A stretch of 64,000 nt of DNA from Mycteria americana (Eukaryota > Chordata > Aves > Ciconiiformes > Ciconiidae): contig NC_134367.1 of the NCBI RefSeq assembly GCF_035582795.1, positions 84,923,062 to 84,987,061 on the forward strand. The letters are read 5' to 3'. Positions 20,050 through 34,100 of the stretch are shown piece after piece (positions within the stretch are counted from its first letter, which is position 1; every line of letters begins with the position of its first letter). Position numbers and translations under genes: made by a program. Under the pieces are notes generated by a model. That model saw nothing but the letters and a program-made list of their open reading frames with translations, did not search any database and was not told the DNA's origin.

Positions 20050-22047
20050 TTTATTCCAGTTTCACTTCCACTGAATCTGAACTTGAGGCAGTCGATATGA
20101 GGAGTCAGCAAGTATCTTTGGGAGCTTGCTTTCAAACTACCTGACTTAACGTGAATCAAAATTCATCTTTATTTCAACCGGTGCTGCCTTAGCGATGTCA
20201 ATGGCCCAAGCTTTCCCACTCTGCTGAAAAAGAGGATGAATTTGAATTAATTGCTAAGAGGAAAATTAGGCCAATGTACCTGCTCTAGCTTATCTTTATA
20301 TGCCTATTACACCACATCAAAGATCATTTGCTAATCTGATTCTGCAGCTTGATGTCATTTTAATGAACACACTATAGTTGCTTAATTAAACTGTTAGAAA
20401 CAAAATCAGGGATTCACAAACTATGGCATTTTATTTCAGAGGCCTTTGCTTACATTTGTACAATATATTACATAATTCTCCATTTTCTGCAGAACCTAAT
20501 ATATATTTTATAGCTTTTTTCTATAAGCTTTTCCTTCAATGTTTGTCAACAAATTTTTACAGTCCTGTACAATTCTGAATACTTTGAAACCATTTTCAAT
20601 AAAATCAGTTAACCTTAAGCACACACTACGAAGACTGAAAATGCTTTTCTTAGAAAAGTCAAATGTAAAGGATTCTGACACTCTAGCATCTACAAACAAA
20701 ATGCTTTGAATTCTTACATGTTGTATTGCCAGAAAACAAAGAAAAAACATGCCAGCCCCTATTTCCCCAGGCAAAAGAAGTACACAGAACTACAATTAAA
20801 ACAGTAAAACAATCTGTACAATAAAGTACTGTGTATTAACAGTGCCAGGTATTAAATAGCTTGAATGAACACTTCCGCAATATACAAATGTCTTACAAAG
20901 GTATATAATTAACAGGAGAGAGCTTGGGATCCATACAACATAAAATCAATACAAGTGAAAACAGTTTGAAGTTGGTTTTGGAATTTGTACAAGGCATTTA
21001 AAAAATTAAATGTCTACCACTCAGCTAGCTATTTATTTTAAAAACAACTACCCTTTTGTGGCAGTGTTCATATCAGCAACCACAAATTATAACCGCACAC
21101 CTTACTCTGGCTTGAAGTCCTCTCCTTGAAGCTCGTAATAAAATAAGCATTACAAATGAAATATTTGTTGCTTTAAGGGAAAAGAAACATTTACAAGAAA
21201 ACACAAAAATATAACTGTTATAATCCATTATGAATAAATATACACTTTAAACTGGCTAAATACAATCTTTATACATTAAGATTTAATACAGTTTGTTAGC
21301 CATTTTCTTCCTTTTTCATAATGTATTTTATCAAAATTAAAAAAAAAATACTGTTTTATAGAAAAATGGCAAAGTACAGTAGTTTCATTCCAATTAATGG
21401 GTTCTTAAAACCCAGAGTAACCTATTTAAGCCTAATTCAAACCTGTAAACATTAGTCAGTCTTTTTTTGTTTTCTAAAGGAATCCTCGTATTTGGTTATC
21501 AGGACTGATGTCAAACATCCTACTAACTGCAGGTTTTGAATTGAATACATGTGCTTGACATATACAATTAAAGCCACTATAAGGTGACTTAGCAGTTAAA
21601 AAACAATTAGCTTGTACAAATGAAAATAGGTTCAATATTTGTCATAAATAAATGGAAAAATATCAAATGTTCCAGCTTTAACAAAATACCAGGGAATACA
21701 GTAAGCCTTACCACATTTATTTAGATCAACCCAACAACTATATGCTTATTGTACTGTCTCTACAGGCAGTGAACAGCCTTCATTTGCCACAGTGGAAGGC
21801 CTTCGAGTCACTAGACTTACAATTCCCAGACAAGTTGGAAACAATTATTGCTTGAGGAAAAGCAGTTTGTTGTACTTTTTCTTCGTAAAAGTGCACTTAA
21901 GTGCAAAGTTAGCTTGTCAAGAAACAACTTTAAATACAAAATAGTGCTTGTCTGAATTTTGTGCCACTGTGCAGTATAAAAAAAAAAAAAAAAAAAGAGT
22001 GGCCCTCAGCAGCCATTAAGTGCAAAGTGCTTTGGCAAGTCCTGCTG
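20050..22047 (-). other. ARID4B: ARID4B 3' UTR (end not resolved)
   Basis: An AT-rich minus-strand region after the stop codon. It includes a run of 19 T on the transcript (21996-21978) about 52 nt after the stop. Several AATAAA hexamers lie on the minus strand (about 21721-21716, 21037-21032, 20435-20430, 20173-20168, 20055-20050). The last is followed by a GT-rich stretch, as expected at a distal cleavage site, but which sites are used cannot be told from sequence. Confidence 0.65.
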
Positions 22048-22178
22048 TCACCTGCACTCAACTGACATTCCATTCTGTGATGAACTTGACATAGATGGTT
22101 CTGCTAAAGTTAACATAACTGCAGCCGTAATGGAACTAGAGGAAGGTGATGAGGAGGAAGATGACGTAGTAGCAGCAC
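22048..22178 (-). CDS. ARID4B: ARID4B terminal coding exon
   Basis: The coding part encodes a serine-rich run and [20 protein letters not shown], then GMSVECR, with a TGA stop at 22050-22048. The acceptor is ctgtgcag|GTG. Confidence 0.96.
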
Positions 22179-25100
22179 CTGCACAGGAAGAGGAAAACAC
22201 AGGTTATAAAAATGTACAAATTAAGCAATAAAAATGTTTTCCCATTCAACAACAAGCATCAGTATATACTGACTCCAGCAACAAATGCCTAGTAATTAAA
22301 AAGAAAAAAGCCTCCATTCCCTAGTTTTTGTGGGAAATACTCCAAGAGGCAGCTTCGGCCATGTGCAAGACAGCATGGCATTGCCCCTTGCAGCCCCGGT
22401 TCACTGACCACCCAAATCAAGGGCCCAGCCAGAGGATGCCAGAGCTCATTCCTGACCCGCAAGCACAGTCAACTGTTCCCTTTCTTTCCTGTGGGAATCA
22501 GCACAGGCAGGGCCTTGTCCCAGCACTGAATCTGCATATACACCCTGCTCCGGCAGCCAAGAAGCAACTGCAGTTCCCGTGTGATGGTTGCAGCCATAAA
22601 ATCTTACACTACACATGGCATTTCACTCTTTCTTCTTGTACTCAGTGAATTCTTAAATGGGCACATAAACAAGATGTGGAAAAAATAATCCTTTTAATGC
22701 TGCTAGAAGCAGGCACACTAGAACATTCCCTACAGCAATACGTAAAGCAGCTTCAGGGAAATGAGATACTTAATTGATGGTCTCCCTTAAACTCATAAAC
22801 AGATGACTTATCCTAAGGGGAAAGCACTAACTAGACACACAAGCAATACTATAGTAAATTACTGTGTAACTTGAAGTTCTTAATAACCTTAGATACTTTG
22901 GTCACTGCTTAGAAAAGTTTATTTTTCTGTATAAAGTAGTTCTGCCTAAACAGAATTAAATAGATTGCATGCTTTTTTAATGTTTTTCCCCTTACATAGT
23001 CACTGGATATCTGAACCATACCTTCTAAAGATCATAAAATAACTGTATATAGCATTGAAAAAAAAAAAACCAAACAAAACCACACTCCTAATGGCACACA
23101 TCTCCCTAAAAACGATCCAATTCTTATTAACACCTTAATAACATAACATACAATTTAGCTCTCTAAAAGTAGAATTTAGTTCCCAGCACTTACTTTCCCG
23201 CTCTTTTTTCTTTAAGCGCTTTCTTCTTCGGTCAATGGAAGCCACCTCAGATTTCAAGGACAGGTAATGTTTCCTGATTTCCTGCAATTTTTCTTGGAGA
23301 ACTGTTATGCGCTCGGCGCTAGTCAAATTTTCCAAGTCAGCTACAAGTTAAACAACCTCTGTTAATTATTGTATGGCAGCATTTCCAAAAACTTCTGAAT
23401 TTTAGTGAAGTGGGTAGTACTCAAATCTTAGTGATGTGCTTTGAGGTAGCAGACAGCAAAGCCAAGAAACACAGCATCAGCAGCTGCTGTTTATTATTAC
23501 AAACTTTGTTCGTTTTTAATTTTTTTTTTTAAAAGATACCACCACGGATACACTTTTTTTTTTTAAGGAAGTGGGAGAGGAAGAAAATACATGCATTTCC
23601 CTCCCCATAGGAAGGAAAAGAAAAAAAAAAAATTAAGACAACCGGTGAAAACAAAGAGGCCAAAACTAGCTTTGAGCCTGTTGTTTTGAGTCCTTCCTAG
23701 AGCTCAGTTTGGCTTAATACACCAGGAAGGTCAGTCTTACCCGACTTGTCTTTGTTGTTACAAAACAAGCAGGTTACAACAGGAATCTGAATAGCTGTGG
23801 GGTGGTTCTAATCGAGTCCATGGCATATGGGCCATAAGGTATAACTATACAGGCCTCCTCGTTGGCATCCCAACACGGGGATGTCGATGGACACGGCCAG
23901 CACAGGAGCTGCTGCTCCGGCTGTTTCCAGTTGGGAGCTCTCCACAGCATGGCACACAGCTGTGGGGGGCGCAGGCAGGAGGAACGCTCTTGATTCAGTC
24001 CTTTTCAGCCACAGGTAAGCCACACTGGAGACACTCCATTTGAAGACATTTAAGAATCACTTAAACTACCGTGGGGCGCAGAATGCGCTTCATCAACCTA
24101 TAATGAAGGTAGCACCAAAGGACCAAAAGCCACAACTATATTAGGCTGTGGGAAGATGAAGAAAGCTCAGAGGCATTGCAGGTGTCTTAGACCTCTGCAG
24201 TGGCAGGAGATGTGTTAAATAGCACTCCAAAGTCCAAATTCTGCGAAGCAAATTTAGCACGTGCAATGTAGCCAAGGTAGAAAGAAAGGAAGGAGCAAGA
24301 GCTCTTTAAATGTGTTGCACAGGAAAATCTGCCCAATGAATCTCACCAGGCCGATAAGTGACAATAAAGACCTACTACATTACACAGTCCTGAAGAGCAG
24401 CAGAATGTAACTTGACTGTTAAGAAGTACTAGGAGAAAAATACTTTTAAAAGTAGAGTAACACTGAGCTTCAGGGCTGAAGAGAAAAAAAAATGCAGGGT
24501 CAGATTCTCTCACCGCAGAAACACCTGGCTAAGTGGAGAATTCTCTGGGCATAAAAGAACACTGCTGGCAAAAAAAAAAAAAATTCAGCAGATGTGTCTG
24601 CACAGTGTGCTCTGCCAGCTCTTTCGTGTTCCTACTTTACATGAGGAACAGCTGCCTTCACACAGCCTGGGACAGAGCTCAGAAAAGCCTGGAGCATAAT
24701 GCTCTGAGAACTTCAGAAACTTGACATACACTAAGGTCATCTGTGAATACTAGATGAGATACTATGGATTACTTTAAGAAGAAATTTAAATCAGTCCCAC
24801 CACACAGTTTCAATTTGACCTTTAAAAGCAAAGAGAAAGCAACTCATGCAATGCTATACATCCATGGTTGGTACTAAGGACAACAACTGCTGACTAAACA
24901 ATTAAATATGCAGACGCTGTAAGAGAGAGGGCTAAAAATACCAAGTTTATGTTTTTAAAGCTATTTTCATTTGTTTGCTTATTGTTATATTGAGGAAGAA
25001 GGCTTCAATCACCTAATATTTTATCTTACTTCTCTTTTCTCCCCACTGCCAATAACACTGCAATAGCATACACACACAGAGAGGCAATTAAGAAGTTGCT

Positions 25101-28100
25101 TTAATATCGAGGCATTAATAAGCTACTGAACTGTTTTTCAGATAGCCAAATGCATGATCCTTTCAACACTGCTCACCCCTAGCTGTAACTAGCTGCATAT
25201 AAACTAGTCTGCACAGGATGGCAAGAACAGCAAGTCAGTGCAGGAGCCATATCTAAAAACACTATTGAAGAGTGCTATATAGGCAGTTTCCTGCACTGCA
25301 ATTGCAAAAAATAAATTACTTTTTTTTAAAATCAGGATTTATCACAAAATTAAGCAAACTGAGGATGGAATAATTTTAGGGGAAAAAAATACACAAAATT
25401 CAAAAAGCCTTCTTATACTATACTGCAAGACCACATCAGGTGTGTTTCAAAGAAAATACTTACACATTTGAAAACTCCATTTGTAAACTTTGGGCAAACG
25501 ATTATTCTGTTCTTTGAGATCAGACTCCTTCTCTCCATTTTTCCCACATTTTCCTGGAGATTGTGTTCTTGCGGGTGATTTGGTTTGGTGAGATTTCATG
25601 CCAGTAGAAACTGATTTTGCTGACTGAGACTTGGACACACTTTCACCAGCAGATAATTCTTCACTGTCACTGCTGTTTGCTGAATAAACAAGAAGGTATA
25701 TTGTTACAAAACAAAGCAACCTTCCTGCCCAAACCAAAGCTTATCAGAAGCTACCCCTGTGCTGATTTTCATATAAAAGGAGTTTATTTGACCAAAATCC
25801 TTTTACTCTAAAATGATATAATCCATCCTGGTATAGAAGCTTGGCACACAGCTCTTTGGATCACTACTGCCTAAAGACAGGACTACAAAACAGGTATATA
25901 ACTGGGCCCCTCTAGTTCTGGCATACTGCAAAAAGGAAACCTTGCACTGGAAACACCATCCAGTTAGTTTCTGTGCAGGTAGATTCATAGCTATTACGTG
26001 GACCTATGGGAACCAACAGAGCTAGAGGGTGGATAAAAGTACCAGACTGTGGCTCCACAACCCATCCTGAATACTGATAAGTATATTTCTGCAAGTGTGC
26101 GTGCAAGAACATAAGGGGGTTGGGTAGGAACACACTACTTGTAAGGAGATTCTTGAATACAATCCAACTGCTCAGGGTCCGTATAGGGAAGGTGCACTCT
26201 ACTCTCTGAAGAGTTCAAGACAGCATCACACTTGTTGCTTTAGAACCACATCCGTACATAAATTGCCTACATTAGAAAATAAGGCAAAGAGGTAGTCCAC
26301 GTGTCAATGTAAGTGCAAAAGTTATCCATGTATTTCTGCATATGGGGCTATACTTTTTCTAAAACAGTTAGCAAGACTGATTGTTACATCCTATCTCCCG
26401 TTTATCTTTTTTTAATATTGTTTTCTAATACAGCATTTGATATATACAAACCTCTATCCTGTTTTAGAGGTACTAGTTACAGACAAGCTTTTCACTGTAC
26501 TCCTAGGACATGTAGCAGAAATGAGTAAAGAATTGGCCTTTTTTCTTAGCCTTATGTCACCTTTATTTATTTTAGGTTTTCTGTGCTAAAATGACTAGCA
26601 ATAATCTGAATTTGCATGACATCATCTACAAAAATCCTCAGACATGAGGATCAAATTCTTTAATTGCAGAACATCATCTTCAGCTGACCCAAAACAGAAG
26701 AACTTCACCTCACACTGAAATAATTTTAACTATAAAGCAACAGGCTGAACTGAATGCAGTTTTCTAATCAAACCACCCAAAGGAGAGTAACAAAATAATC
26801 TGTCTAAAAGACATGATTTATGAGTAATGATTGAAAGGATGAAGCTTGTTTAGTATTACAAAAATAAAACTGGGGTGGAAGCAGGGGCAAGAGATTATAA
26901 CTCAACAAGTCTAGTGAAGCACTGGAATAAAATGCCTAGGGAAGCTGCAGAATCTCCATCATTAGAGTTGTTTTTAAAAACATGTTCAATTAATATTTAT
27001 TAAGAGAAACATATGCCTCAGTTGTACCTGCCCCAGGTGTTGACAAAATGAACCCTGAAAATCTCTTTTGGTTCTGGTCTTTATGATCTGGTGATCTACA
27101 CTGGAGAAACCAAACACCAAGATACACATGGTATGAAAGAACTCGGCTGGCTGCAGAGCTGCCGCTGTCTGCTGGCTTAATGCAAAGGCAAGAGCTACAA
27201 AAGCAGCTTTAACTGGTATACCTGAATTTTGCAGAAGGCATTTTTTGCTCACAACTGACTCCACATTTTATCTATTTATTGCCCTTATTACATACAGCAG
27301 TACCTGATGCCTAACAAAAAGAGTGCATACACACCAAGGACTGTACACAGTACAAGAAACAATTCTAGCTTTGAAGTGCTTGCATCCTGACAAAGACATA
27401 GGTTGAGAAAAAGGGATAAATTCACCAAATCAAAGGGAAAAATGGCAAGGCTAAAAATGTTGTATTAGTTCTGCAAATTCAGTTTGTTTTGTTACTATAA
27501 TTCCTGGGGTGAGGGAAGGAATAAGGATTATGGAAGGAGGAGATTAGTGAAATGAAAGGAAAAAGGATGAGAGAATGTGAAGAGGAGATCAATGAACATG
27601 AAGGATAGGTGGGGTCAAAGCAGATACCAGACCAGAAAGTACAGACTTTTAGTAAAAGCTGTCAAGAGAAAGAAGGGGGGGGGGTGGGGGAGGGTGGGGA
27701 AGAGAGAGGAAAAAAAGGCGTAGCATATGCTTTCTATCCTTGCTTTAACTGTGGTTTTTTTTACAGCTGTCCTCCTGGCTTCACTCTCCAGCTGACTGTT
27801 CCCTGCTATTTTTTAACAGTGAAATGAGGCAGTAACTGATCTTGCTGTCTCCTGAACACGTGTGCACGTCTCTAATACACCTCTGCTTTTATTAAGCTTC
27901 TCTTCCCAGTACTGTGGTTTCTATTCCAATTAGCCTCTACAACTACAAAAAAGCTGCAAAAGCTGCATTATTTACTGAAGACGTAACAGATGATATAGGA
28001 AGAAAATAGCACCTATATTTTTCTGGAATTATTTTCATATTTGCTACTGGAAGAGATACTAACCTCTAAAAACTCATCTTGCAGAAAATACAAAGTATCA

Positions 28101-31100
28101 TTTAATCCAGGCCCCCTCTAAAACATACAGCTGTCTTGCCACAGAGATTCCTGTCCCAATTCTACCAAATGTGAAATACTCGCTCTTCTTAGTCTTCCTG
28201 AATTACACGATGTTAAGGACCTCTTAGAAATAGGCCCAGAAATAACACAAGACATTTAAAAACACTTTGGCATTCAGCAAGAGTAGTTTCCTCATTTAAA
28301 CAGTATTAAGAATTCCTTGATGAGAATATTTTCTCCTAATATATTTTTTTATTTCCAGATTTCATCTCCTACAATCATTCAAACAAATGACAGTACTTTC
28401 ACACATTTCACTTTCACACTGAGCTGCTGTACTTACCGGTTTTACTCTTCTTTTTGTTGTTCACAGATGTTTTGTGGCTTCTTTTCTGCTTTTTTGAGGA
28501 GCTGCCTCCTCCCTGAGCATCTTTAAGTCTTTTTTGGCCTGTACAGACTGGGGAGGGGGAGGGGGGCGCGGGGGGAGAAAGAAACAGAAATTAAATAAAT
28601 ACTTGCACTTCTGTGTGTTTTTCTCAAAGTCTCAAAGAAACCACTTCAGAGCTTAAGTTTGTAGACAACAATGCGACTGTTCCTGCCTATCCCTAATATG
28701 GCTCAGCTTTCTCCTTATATTGACAAGGGGAGGTGAAGGAGGATGGAAGGCAGACAAAGTTTGTTGGTTAAAGTGCACATGTAAGATGATTGAAAAACTT
28801 TCCTGTACGCATCATCAGAATTTCTCTTGAACCACATGGATTTTTATTTTTTTTAATACTGTAATTTAAATAAAAATACATTTATTTGAAAGACTTATCA
28901 AGAACTACTGGAACTGAAAAATGCTCAAAAAAACCCTGTCACACTTGGAAGCTGCGAGAAAAAAAAAATGAAATTATCACTTGTGATCAGTAACTACATT
29001 AATTGAAAGTATTAAAAACCAAAAATCTTAGATAATGTTAAAAAACAAGGCAACAAAAAAGGCAGCAAACAAAAAAACAAAGGAAAAAGTCTACTTTTTC
29101 CTCTTGTAGTCACAAATACCAGTAGAAAAGGAAGATAAAAGAATTCTAGTACACCTGTTAAAAGAGCAAATTTTAGGAGTTGTGCAAACGTTGTTCCACA
29201 ACTACCTGAATTACAGATTAAAAATGACTCCTGTAACAAAACAATTTAAATTAAGAAACCCAATTTTCTAAAACAGGCAGCACGCTGACAAAATCAGAGA
29301 GGAAGTTAAAGTCTAATGCATGTAAAAGTAATATTGTGCAATAGTGTAAAACTGTTTTCATGTGACAATAGTTTCCTTTTATATAAAAAAGGAAACAAAT
29401 TACGTTCTAAACCTACACACTTATAATTAACAAAGCAATACAGGCATATTTATTGAGGGCTACATATTCACCTCTTCCGAACTCTCTCCTTGGTTTAAGG
29501 AAACCCATTTTGTTGCATTCTTTCAAAATAAGAATTCAAACAGAATGATGAAGGTAATACACCTTAAGGGCATTTTGAGAAAATTCAGTTAATTAACAAC
29601 TGAAATCTGTTGAGATGAAGAAACCACTTCTGTCATCTCAGGATTATATTCAGACATGTATTTTTTTCCCCTTTGTATTAATAATTTTTTAGGCACTTTG
29701 ACACAGTGAAAGTAGCTGTATTTTTGATGGAACTGTAAAAGAGCCAGCGACTTTCACAAAAAAGCTTTTTGGATCCAGCCTTGCAAACAGTTAAAACACA
29801 GGCAGCAGTACACTGACATCACATGCACAAGTGTTGGCAGTGTTTATTATCCCCTATTCTCTAGTGGTCTCAGGATAGCAACTTCAATCTGCAAAATCAC
29901 ATCTGAAAGTGAAACGTAGCTAATAAGGTCAATGTTTGTTATCAGCTTGACTTGTATTTTTTTAACACATTAATTTCAAAAGATGCAAGTTTGAAATGGT
30001 TGCCTAAGCATGCAATAATTGGCACTTTCTCCCCCCAAATAAACAGCTTACAGAGAATCAAAACTTTATGTAAGAAACAGAATCTTCCACTTGTAAGCAA
30101 GGTGTAACACTCAAAATGTATCTGTCTTGCTACAATAAATATTCTTTATTTATACAATGTATTAGTTTGCTCTGGGCTTTTCTTGCCAGGTCCAGTATAA
30201 ACTTTATTCTTGCATACTTTATTCCTCATTGAAACCAGCACAACTCCTAATGAAAGGCCAAGAAACTTCCTGGCAGATTTATTTTATTCACTAGATGATT
30301 ATGCCATTTCCACACATTTGAAGTAGACAGCAGACTACTACTTCCTCCAACAACTAACTTTCCAGCAGTGTAACCATAACAGAATGAAAATACATCAGCA
30401 ATGCTAAAATGAGAGCTAGTTGGGTTGAAGACAGCTCTGTTTACCCTTTTCTTTACCTTTTTCAGTATGCTCTGGCTCTGGTTGGTTACTACTACTGGAG
30501 CTGACGCTGGCATCAAAACCTGTTGGAGAAATATTTCCCTCAGACTGGAGGTCTTGCAGCTCCCCTGCAACACTGTCCACCTCTATTGTGCTATCTGTTT
30601 CACTTTTAATGCTTCGTATCTCTTCTTGATTTGGTGGTAGCATCTCAGAGACAGTGACACTGGACTGATGTCTACTGGACTCCGTTACTGTTACAGATGA
30701 AGGCGATTCAGGAGTTGTAGGAGGAGTATTTAGCACTGAATTACTGCCACTGCTGGGAAATTCAACTTTCTTTTCGCCCACTTCAGTCGGTTTCTCCTCA
30801 ACAGGTTTAACATCCACACTAGCTGGCAAAGATTTTTCAAGTTCAGAGCTAGGCAAAGAAATGTCTTCTTCTGCAAGAGTCTGAAGCTGCTCCTCTGCTG
30901 CAGCATCCTCAGGAGCAGCATGTGGAGGGGAGGCAGCAGCTTCAGTGTCAGAGTCCGAGAACAGTTCCTTCAGCGTTTTCTTCGGCCATTGTCCCTGAAT
31001 ACTTGACCAGACATCTTTTCGATCCTTCGCTCTGGTGTTCTGAAGTCTTTCATCAGAGTTATTTAGAAGCTTTATTCTTTTCTCTCCCACTTCAGAAAAT

Positions 31101-34100
31101 CCTGAGTAGAAAGTACTTGTCCGTAAAGACTTCCTTTTGTCCTCTAGTCCATTGTACTTTTTAGTTGGAGTGATTTTCAGTTTAGTTTTGTCTTCCTCAT
31201 CTTCATCCGAGGAGCTGTTACTGCTGTTTTCTAAACTAAGGGAGTCTTTGTTTTTGGACTTCTCATCCTTTCTATTAGGTGACACAGTCTTTAAAGATTC
31301 CTCTGCAACACAGTATCTTCGTTTACCACGTTTTACCTGTGGTTTTGCTGTTTTATCCACTACTTCCTTTTTTACATCCTTTCTCTTCTTTGTGGCTTCA
31401 TCTTCTCCATCGGAGTCAGTATCTTCAGATAACTCTTCCATCTCTTTTCGCAATCTGTCAGGAGACTTGGATCCCGACTTGGGCACTACTACATCTGTCA
31501 GAGCTTTAGTTTCTTCTGGGAGGGATGAACCGCTCTGTTCTTCTTTTAGACAGAGTTCGTTTTTATCTTGGCTTACAGCTTCATGTTGAGATTCCTCTTT
31601 GCCATCAGCATGTACATTCGGGGCACTTTGGTCATCTTCCTGCTCACTATCATCAGAACTTTCAGAAGCTAATTAAAAATAAATAAAAACAAAACAAGAA
31701 AAGTTTGTCTTGATTCTGGTTACAAAGAATTCTTAAAAAAAAAAAAAAGAAAAAACAACTAAAGAAAACTGATATGAATACATGCTACAGGAATCTCATC
31801 TCTAGTAGTAGATATTTTAAATGGTACCTCCTGAAGACTTCAAAAATTTATTTCCTGTTCTATTAGAAGGTATAATGGCTAGATTAGAAACTAGGAAAAT
31901 TCTGTATTATACCATACATCTCCAGGAATTTCTGAAGACATGGAGAAAGCATAGAATCCATAAAATACAAACTTCTGCATAATTAACCAAAACAGAATTT
32001 GAAAGATGTGCTTAACAAAAACTCTGAATATTTCTTATGGTTTACAAATACTACTATTATCTGCCCTTTTTCCAAAGCCCAGAACAGAGACAGCATTTTC
32101 CCTGGAAAACGCACAGTCTAAAAGGACAGAACAACAACAAAGACATTGGATAATTTCTAACAAGCCAACCTGATGACCAACCTGGAAGAAGGAAGTGAAA
32201 GCATTAATGAAAGGCACTTGGAGAAATATATGAACAATAAGAGTGCAGGACAACACCAAAAATTCGGGGTCAGGAATAAAGAAACTGAGAAAAGAAGAAC
32301 AAAGATACAACGAGAGAGGAACCAACAACAAGCCCATTCAATGGGAAAAGATATGGATACAAGGAGAAACAATGAGAATTGGCTCAAATATATGGGTAAC
32401 TCCTTGATTTGCAACTCATCCATTTTTGCTGGCATAGCTAGTTTAATTTATTCTTGTCTTACTTCCCATCTCTCATTCTCAATTCCTCACTAAAACTCAC
32501 CACCTCTCTAAAGATGATAACGTAACTAATGACAGAGAAGAAAAGCAATACTGTCAAAGAAATTCAGTGAAATGATCGAAGTTGAATTAACTTTTTTTAA
32601 AACGTTTACTGAAATACAACGAACTTAGAGAAGAGCACACTAGCAGAGAAAAGAGGTGTACAGGACAAAATACCTTGAGACATGTTGCCTTGTGTTTTTC
32701 TTGGTTTATTTGTTTTAAGATAGGCAGGATCTTAAATTCTACCCTAAGACTCAATCTGAAAGCAAGTTTTATACAACCCTTTCAGTGCTGTTTGCTTTTT
32801 TCTAATTAAACATTTATGGTAGACATTTTGGCCTAAAGTTCCAGGAACTCTATCACTTAAAACACACTTCTAACACTTGCCTTTCTCATACCTTAGAGGA
32901 TCAAAACTACACTACTATTGTAATATAAGAGGTATCAAAACTCGCCATTTAAAATAAAAGCCAAGACGACATTTAAAAAACAACAAAAAAATCAGGTTCA
33001 TCAAGTTTTCCCTCAACATTTCCTCCTTCAAAGGAAAGTTGAATACAATTGCATTAATCATTCCAGTTTAGGAAAAAAAAAAAAAAAACCAAACAAAACT
33101 GTAAAAGGTTTTGAGCAAGAAGCTCTAAAACTGGAGGAAAAAGAAAGAGTAAAACGTTACAGCCTTTCATACTTAAAAACAAAAAACCCGCAAGTAACAG
33201 ACAAAAAGTTAATCCCCAGCATGAATCTACGTGGACTGAAATGATAAAAGAATTGCATATAATTAAAAGCATTTCTGGAAATTGATTATGTAATATGGAA
33301 AACATTTAGCTTTCCAAAATATTAGAGGGTATATGTCAAATTGTGCTTTTGGAATCAGAAGTTAATTACAGATTAATTATAGCACTAATAATAGTGTCAT
33401 TATCATCACCACTAATTGCTTTTTTGTTTCTCATTTCCTAAGGAAACGAAGCTTAACAGATTATGTTGACTGTTGTTCTACCTACAGATTTGGAACCCAG
33501 TGGCCAATGTCATCCAAGTTTGAATATGTCTGAAAGATTATTAAATTCATACAACTGTCACAAAAATTGGCGTTTACCCAAACTACCTATAGCATATGAT
33601 TTCTTTTTCTGGAGGCATACACTAAATGAAGGATGAAAAGAAGCAACTAGTTATTATAATGCTGCTGTAAATGTGTGGGAAGGAGAAAACAATGTTAGGA
33701 ACAACAGATGTGCTGATAGGAAACCTAGCTTTATTAATTCCATTTTTCAAGGCAAAAAAAATTTCCGTGGGTCCTAAAAGTTACATAACTCTAAAATTAA
33801 AAATTTAGAAATAATATAGGAAGCAAAAATGCTTTGCAGTGTATCAAACAAAAAAAGGATGGCAAAACAAAGGATGTAACTCTTAAGACTGTTAACATAC
33901 ACTGAATCCACAATACCTGTTTTCAGAAACTGCAAATACTGCTTTTGTTCAAGGATTATTTCTGAAGATGATGTTATAATTAGCCAGGCAGACTCAAGTG
34001 TACAGTTGCATCAGTTGTTCTACATTGTCAGTTACTACTGTTTAAAGCCTATTTACAGAATTAGAAAAAGTTTAAGTACAATACCTTGTAGCCCATTAAT

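Noticed and set aside
31137-31589. A plus-strand open frame of 150 codons
   Set aside because: It is antisense to the large ARID4B exon, whose codon structure explains it.
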